Assembly: GCF_014229095.1 (NCBI RefSeq)
Contig: NZ_JAARZC010000001.1
Coordinates: 620,001 to 684,000 of the forward strand
Direction: 5' to 3'
Origin: Listeria cossartiae subsp. cayugensis
GTDB lineage: Bacteria; Bacillota; Bacilli; Lactobacillales; Listeriaceae
Length of the DNA: 64,000 nt
Part shown: in pieces, positions 60,037 through 64,000 of the stretch
Numbering within the stretch: position 1 is the stretch's first letter
Layout: each line of letters starts with the position of its first letter
Translations under genes and position numbers: made by a program
Notes under the pieces: generated by a model
What the model was told of the DNA's origin: nothing
The model's input: only the letters and a program-made list of their open reading frames with translations
Database searches by the model: none

Positions 60037-60825
60037 ATGAATTTATCATTAGAGGGAAAAACATATGTTGTAATGGGAGTAGCTAATAAGCGTAGTATCG
60101 CTTGGGCAATCGCTCGTTCACTAAATGAAGCTGGGGCAAAACTTGTATTTACATATGCCGACGAGCGTGCGAAAAAAAGCATTACAGAACTAGTACCTTC
60201 ACTAAACGAAGCAAATCAAAACCCGCTTATTCTAGCTTGTGATGTATCAAGTGAAGAAGCGATTACAGAAACATTTGAAACAATTAAAAATAAAGTTGGC
60301 AAACTTAGTGGCTTAGCGCACTGTATTGCTTTTGCTAACAAAGACTTTTTAACTGGCGACTATTTAGAAGTAGATCGTAAAAGCTTCTTACAAGCGCATG
60401 AAATCAGTGCTTATTCATTTACAGCAGTGGCTCGTGCGTTAAAACACTTAGAAATGTTAACAGAAGATGCAAGTCTATTAACACTAACTTACCTAGGTGG
60501 GGAACGTGTAGTAGAAAACTATAACATTATGGGTGTTGCGAAAGCTTCCCTTGATGCAAGTGTTAAATACCTTGCTATGGACCTTGGAGCGATTGGTGTG
60601 CGCGTAAATGCGATTTCAGCTGGACCAATCAGAACAGTATCTGCTCGTGGTGTTAGCGGCTTCTCTGACTCTATTTCACTAATAGAAGAAAAAGCTCCAC
60701 TAAAACGTGCGACACAAGCGGAAGAAGTTGGCGATACAGCTTACTACTTATTCAGCAACTTATCTCGAGGCGTTACAGGCGAAGTTATTCACGTCGATAG
60801 CGGTTATCATATTATTGGATTCTAA
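60037..60825 (+). CDS. fabI: Enoyl-ACP reductase FabI
   Basis: A 262-residue short-chain reductase, enoyl-ACP reductase I. Cofactor site GVANKRSIAWAIAR (near 14-27). Catalytic Tyr-x6-Lys in YNIMGVAKASLD (near 156-163), and the substrate loop SARGVSGFSDSI. It uses NADH or NADPH to reduce enoyl-ACP in fatty acid elongation and is the triclosan target. AGGAGGA precedes the ATG. No FapR box is evident. It is monocistronic and faces dltD across a shared hairpin. Confidence 0.95.
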   Translation: MNLSLEGKTYVVMGVANKRSIAWAIARSLNEAGAKLVFTYADERAKKSITELVPSLNEANQNPLILACDVSSEEAITETFETIKNKVGKLSGLAHCIAFANKDFLTGDYLEVDRKSFLQAHEISAYSFTAVARALKHLEMLTEDASLLTLTYLGGERVVENYNIMGVAKASLDASVKYLAMDLGAIGVRVNAISAGPIRTVSARGVSGFSDSISLIEEKAPLKRATQAEEVGDTAYYLFSNLSRGVTGEVIHVDSGYHIIGF

Positions 60826-60828
60826 AGA

Positions 60829-60871
60829 AAAAAGACCAGAAGTAGTTTTAAACTACTTCTGGTCTTTTTTT
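60829..60871. terminator. Bidirectional terminator between fabI and dltD
   Basis: AAAAAGACCAGAAGTAGTTT and its complement, loop close to zero length, T run TTTTTTT. The last codons of dltD are encoded in the right arm. Confidence 0.92.
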
Positions 60872-62127
60872 GGTCCGTCTTCTGGATGTTCTTTAAAGTA
60901 ATAATCTTTTGGTGTTGGTTTATAGTTTGTTTGGACCGGTTCTTTAACGAAATCAGCTAGTGCTTGGTCGATTTTTACCCAACCGCGCCAGCTTAAATGA
61001 ATCGGATCTTCTAAGAAGAACGCTTCATTTTGATATTCTTCTAGAGAGTAGTAGCGGAAGCCTTGGCTCTCGATTTGTTGTTTAGTTTTAGCATAATAAC
61101 CGTCTAAGCCTTGTTTGTTCATACCAATGTAATCAATCCATTTTCCGTTGATAGGAGGATTAATGAAGATGACATCTGCGCCAGCTTTTTTGAATGCATC
61201 CATAAGGAGTTGCAAATCAGCAAACTCTGGAGATTGATCATAACGTAAATCTTTACGACTATCTTTTAGTTCACCTTCAATTGGTTTGATTTTTTTCTGG
61301 TAATAATTTTCTTTCACTTGGAATGGGTTATCACCAATACTTTTCTCACCAGTTTCTTTCGCTAAATCGTCAAGTTGTTTGTAATCTAAAGTATCTGGAA
61401 GAGCTTTTAGGCCCTTATCTACGCGATCTTGTTTAGAACCAGAGACAGATTTTGATTCTAAATCATCTTTACGTTCTAAAATTTTCAATTCGATATTTCC
61501 AGCAACTTTTAGAAGTTTTGGATCATGCGGTTTTTTAGGTCCTTTTGCAACAATGTTTTCAAGTAATTTCTTTAAAGTAGAGTCGCTTTGAACCACTTGG
61601 AAAGTAAGTAAACGTTTAGCTGCGTACCGACGTTCAGGCGTGTTTTTCGTATCTTCAAGTGCAAATTTGTATGCATGAAGAGGGGAGAAGTTAGCGCCAA
61701 ACGATGGATCAGAAACGCCTTTAGGTTGGAACCACTGCGGAGATAAGATTACCGCTACTTTTTTGCCTTTTAAATCATCACCAAGTGCATTTACATCAAG
61801 GAAATGACTTAATGATTGTGTACCAGGACGACCAAGTAAGAATGGTGTATAGCCCTGATCATATTTTTTTGATACTACGCTAGGATGGAATGAATCGACA
61901 CGAGAAAGCTCTGATGAACCATAAATAGGTAAGTAGTTTCCTTCTTTTAAAGCTTCTTTCTGGATGTCTAAGCCTTGGATGACGTATTCGTTCATGGACG
62001 TAGCGCTTTCCTCTACTGTTTTAGAAGAAACGTGAGAGAATAAGCTGCTAGGTCCGAATAGAACGAAAAGGAAAACCGCGAATGCGACCATTAAAGGCCC
62101 AAATGTCATCCACAGCTTTTTTTTCAT
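60853..62127 (-). CDS. dltD: D-alanyl-lipoteichoic acid transfer protein DltD
   Basis: A 424-residue protein with one N-terminal helix (about 5-28) and an extracytoplasmic SGNH-like domain. Motifs are YGSSELSR (Ser/Thr near 70), HPSVVSKKYD, GRPGTQSL and DPIHLSWRGW near the end (catalytic His). It completes D-alanine transfer onto lipoteichoic acid. Its ATG overlaps the dltC stop by one base (TAATG). Last gene of dltABCD. Confidence 0.95.
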   Translation of the reverse strand: MKKKLWMTFGPLMVAFAVFLFVLFGPSSLFSHVSSKTVEESATSMNEYVIQGLDIQKEALKEGNYLPIYGSSELSRVDSFHPSVVSKKYDQGYTPFLLGRPGTQSLSHFLDVNALGDDLKGKKVAVILSPQWFQPKGVSDPSFGANFSPLHAYKFALEDTKNTPERRYAAKRLLTFQVVQSDSTLKKLLENIVAKGPKKPHDPKLLKVAGNIELKILERKDDLESKSVSGSKQDRVDKGLKALPDTLDYKQLDDLAKETGEKSIGDNPFQVKENYYQKKIKPIEGELKDSRKDLRYDQSPEFADLQLLMDAFKKAGADVIFINPPINGKWIDYIGMNKQGLDGYYAKTKQQIESQGFRYYSLEEYQNEAFFLEDPIHLSWRGWVKIDQALADFVKEPVQTNYKPTPKDYYFKEHPEDGPKKDQK

Positions 62128-62363
62128 TATTTTAGCGCCTCAAGTTGAGTAATGATCATTTCAGGAGTAGCCCATTCGTCGCGGTCAAATTCGGAAACGG
62201 GTACAGTAATATCTAGTCTTTCTTCAATTTCGATTAATAGTTGAACAGTAGCCATAGAATCAAGTAATCCTTCATCGAATAATTTGATTTCTGTGTTTTG
62301 TACTACTTCATCAGTTTCTGTAATTTCTTCTAAGATTTCTAATACGTTTTCGCGAAAAGCCAT
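62127..62363 (-). CDS. dltC: D-alanyl carrier protein DltC
   Basis: A 78-residue acyl-carrier-like protein. The 4'-phosphopantetheine Ser is S36 in [12 protein letters not shown]. DltA loads it with D-alanine and DltB receives the group. Normal length (about 78-81). It starts 25 bases after dltB. Confidence 0.97.
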   Translation of the reverse strand: MAFRENVLEILEEITETDEVVQNTEIKLFDEGLLDSMATVQLLIEIEERLDITVPVSEFDRDEWATPEMIITQLEALK

Positions 62364-62388
62364 TTTAAATTACCACCTTTAGTTAGTT

Positions 62389-63573
62389 TTAAAAATTAAT
62401 TTTATCTAAAATACCTGAGAAAATCAGGAATCCGAAACAAACAAATTGGAATGTAATGATAACGCCGATTACATAAGTTATTTTGTTTTTTGGATAGAAT
62501 TTGTGTTTCTTGTTGAAGCGTTCGATTAGGTCAAATCCGACAATTAGTGTCGCTTGGTAAAGACCGTAAACGATGTAGTACCAGTGAAGTCCGTGCCATA
62601 CACCCATGATGAAAAAGTTAACGAAGTAAGCTAGGTAGGCAATAGTGAACTTGCTCTTGAACCATTTCTTTTTTGTTACCCATAATACGAAACGCATAAA
62701 TACATAATCACGGAACCAGAATGAAAGCGTCATGTGCCAACGATTCCAGAACTCTTTAATATTTCGCGCTGCAAATGGTTTGTTAAAGTTCATTGGAGTT
62801 TGAATGCCGAGTAAGTAACTAACTCCGACTGCGAAGGCACTATAACCTGCAAAGTCAAAGAATAAATACATACTATACGCATACATATAACCAAATAAAT
62901 TCTTGGTTAAATCTACATTGTGTGAAATCGCGATGTCTAGTGGAACAACAAAATGCTTGTTTACTAAGTAAGCGATAATGAATTTGTAGAGAAAGCCAAG
63001 GAAGATAAGGAATATTCCTCGATTTAATAAAGCAACATAAGCTTCTTTACTAGGCGGATTATCAATGTCTTTTTTAAAGCGGCGGAACCGGTCAATCGGC
63101 CCGGATGAAATTGTTGGGAAGAATAGCAAGAAGCTAACAAAATCCCACGCGTTATACTGTTTAATTAAGTTATCGCGTATTTCAATTATCATTTGTGCTG
63201 CTTTAAATGTTAAGTAGGAAATCCCTAGGAAGCCAACCATTGTTACATTGTCACCTAAAATTGGAACAACTTTAGAAATGACAAGTGGAAGGATGGAGAG
63301 AACTACTGCAATGACGAATACGCCACCGTGATTCAGCTTTTTCTCCTGCCTGTAATGGAAGTAAAGTCGTACAAGTGCAAGTTGCCAGAAGACGAAGAAG
63401 ATAAAAGTAGCTCCTTGAACTGGGCTTGCAGAGAACATAAAGTATAAAAATACGAGTGTTACAAAAGCATTATAAATTGGTAATCTTTTTCCTAACAAAC
63501 CAGCTACTATGATAGGAATTAAAAATAGTACAAGTACACCAAAATAAAGGATTGTACCGTATGGTAAACTCAC
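62389..63573 (-). CDS. dltB: D-alanyl transfer protein DltB (MBOAT)
   Basis: A 394-residue MBOAT membrane protein with about 11 helices and the catalytic His in NFFIMGVWHGLHWYYIVYG (near 320). It passes D-alanine across the membrane for LTA modification. Its GTG start overlaps the dltA stop (GTGA). Confidence 0.95.
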   Translation of the reverse strand: MSLPYGTILYFGVLVLFLIPIIVAGLLGKRLPIYNAFVTLVFLYFMFSASPVQGATFIFFVFWQLALVRLYFHYRQEKKLNHGGVFVIAVVLSILPLVISKVVPILGDNVTMVGFLGISYLTFKAAQMIIEIRDNLIKQYNAWDFVSFLLFFPTISSGPIDRFRRFKKDIDNPPSKEAYVALLNRGIFLIFLGFLYKFIIAYLVNKHFVVPLDIAISHNVDLTKNLFGYMYAYSMYLFFDFAGYSAFAVGVSYLLGIQTPMNFNKPFAARNIKEFWNRWHMTLSFWFRDYVFMRFVLWVTKKKWFKSKFTIAYLAYFVNFFIMGVWHGLHWYYIVYGLYQATLIVGFDLIERFNKKHKFYPKNKITYVIGVIITFQFVCFGFLIFSGILDKINF

Positions 63574-64000
63574 TTGTTAACCTCGCTATTAAGCGCTTTG
63601 CGGTCAATTTTGCCATTCATAGTCAACGGGAACTCTGTCTTATAAATCCATTTTCTTGGAATCATGTATGCTGGCATAAATTCTTTGAGTTCATTTTTGA
63701 TAGCTGCACTTAGCTGGTATTCTTTTTCGAAATCGTTGGCAGTTGGGATGACCTGAGCGACCAACATATCTACCTTTTCGTCTTTCATTTTAGGGATAAT
63801 AGCGCAGTTTTGAATGTAACTTACTTTTTTTAGATTATTTTCGATATCTTCTAGCTCGATACGATAACCGTGAAGCTTAATTTGGAAATCAAGACGACCT
63901 TGGAAGAATAGGTAACCATCTTTGATAATACCGGAATCTCCAGTGTGGTAAGCTTGGTAGCCTTTATAGTCAAAGAATACTTGGTCTGTTTTTTCAGGTT
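63570..64000 (-). CDS. dltA: D-alanine:D-alanyl carrier protein ligase DltA (5' end cut off)
   Basis: The C-terminal about 142 residues of an adenylating ligase, open to the window end. Visible in order: YHTGDSGIIKDGYLFFQGRLDFQIKLHGYRIELEDIE (hinge and core motif A8-like), then the C-terminal subdomain with the catalytic Lys in PLTMNGKIDRKAL. It activates D-alanine to loads DltC. First gene of dltABCD. The start lies outside this window. Confidence 0.95.
   Translation of the reverse strand, partial: PEKTDQVFFDYKGYQAYHTGDSGIIKDGYLFFQGRLDFQIKLHGYRIELEDIENNLKKVSYIQNCAIIPKMKDEKVDMLVAQVIPTANDFEKEYQLSAAIKNELKEFMPAYMIPRKWIYKTEFPLTMNGKIDRKALNSEVNK

Overview
The window is a contiguous piece of a low-GC Firmicute chromosome. 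Gene content and order match Listeria of the L. monocytogenes group, roughly the stretch I remember as lmo0908 to lmo0974 of strain EGD-e. Diagnostic markers are sortase A with H127/C188/R197, the Dps ferritin fri, lipoate ligase lplA1, ltaS, the lmo0937 small membrane protein, the LhrC-type small RNA in the lmo0946/lmo0947 position and the dlt operon. Two local differences from my memory of EGD-e are a lipoprotein gene beside srtA and a GT39 glycosyltransferase beside a TVP38/DedA-type gene. I therefore assign the genus with confidence but not the species or lineage. I see no prophage, insertion sequence or CRISPR array.

Layout. 1-5.8 kb: a partial AI-2E-type permease, a GntR regulator with a DUF1648-type membrane protein, a GyrI-like protein, a formate/nitrite channel and an aldehyde dehydrogenase. 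5.8-11.3 kb: a lactose/cellobiose-type PTS operon (IIB, IIC, IIA, GH1 enzyme) followed by its PRD regulator; the GH1 enzyme has Gln where the acid/base Glu is expected. 11.3-13.1 kb: an ABC-F antibiotic-resistance protein behind an attenuator leader. 13.2-18.8 kb: a His-rich permease with its partner, pantothenate kinase, and an ABC-2 exporter with a TetR regulator. 18.8-25.4 kb: ltaS, a DNA glycosylase, srtA, a lipoprotein, an MBL hydrolase and lplA1. 25.4-31.3 kb: TVP38 and GT39 membrane proteins, tRNA-Gly, queG, trmL, a nitroreductase and lmo0937.

31.3-37.4 kb, all on the minus strand: an htpG operon with three tandem TPR paralogues sharing a Cys-x-x-Cys plus Cys/His signature, then a separate SMI1-like gene and a low-molecular-weight phosphatase gene. 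37.5-45.1 kb: fri, a HesB-like protein, a lipoprotein fusing a ComEC-like nuclease domain to a ComEA-like helix-hairpin-helix, DUF3006, the LhrC-type sRNA, an MFS exporter with its GntR regulator, a second AI-2E permease and two DUF915 hydrolases. 45.2-51.4 kb: small membrane proteins, a LiaI/LiaH-like pair, nagA-nagB-nagR and tagO. 51.5-57.4 kb: two U32 proteins, lemA, htpX, yjbH, a CYTH protein and a TPR protein. 57.5-64 kb: relQ-nadK-rluD, fabI and dltDCBA (dltA cut by the window end).

Functional themes are cell-envelope building and modification (ltaS, dlt, tagO, srtA, GT39, Lia-like pair), sugar uptake and amino-sugar catabolism, stress response (htpG, fri, htpX, yjbH, relQ) and tRNA modification (queG, trmL, U32 pair). 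The most rewarding loci for follow-up are the LhrC-type sRNA, the ABC-F attenuator, the GH1 acid/base substitution, the htpG-TPR cluster and a terminator-like hairpin in the ltaS leader.
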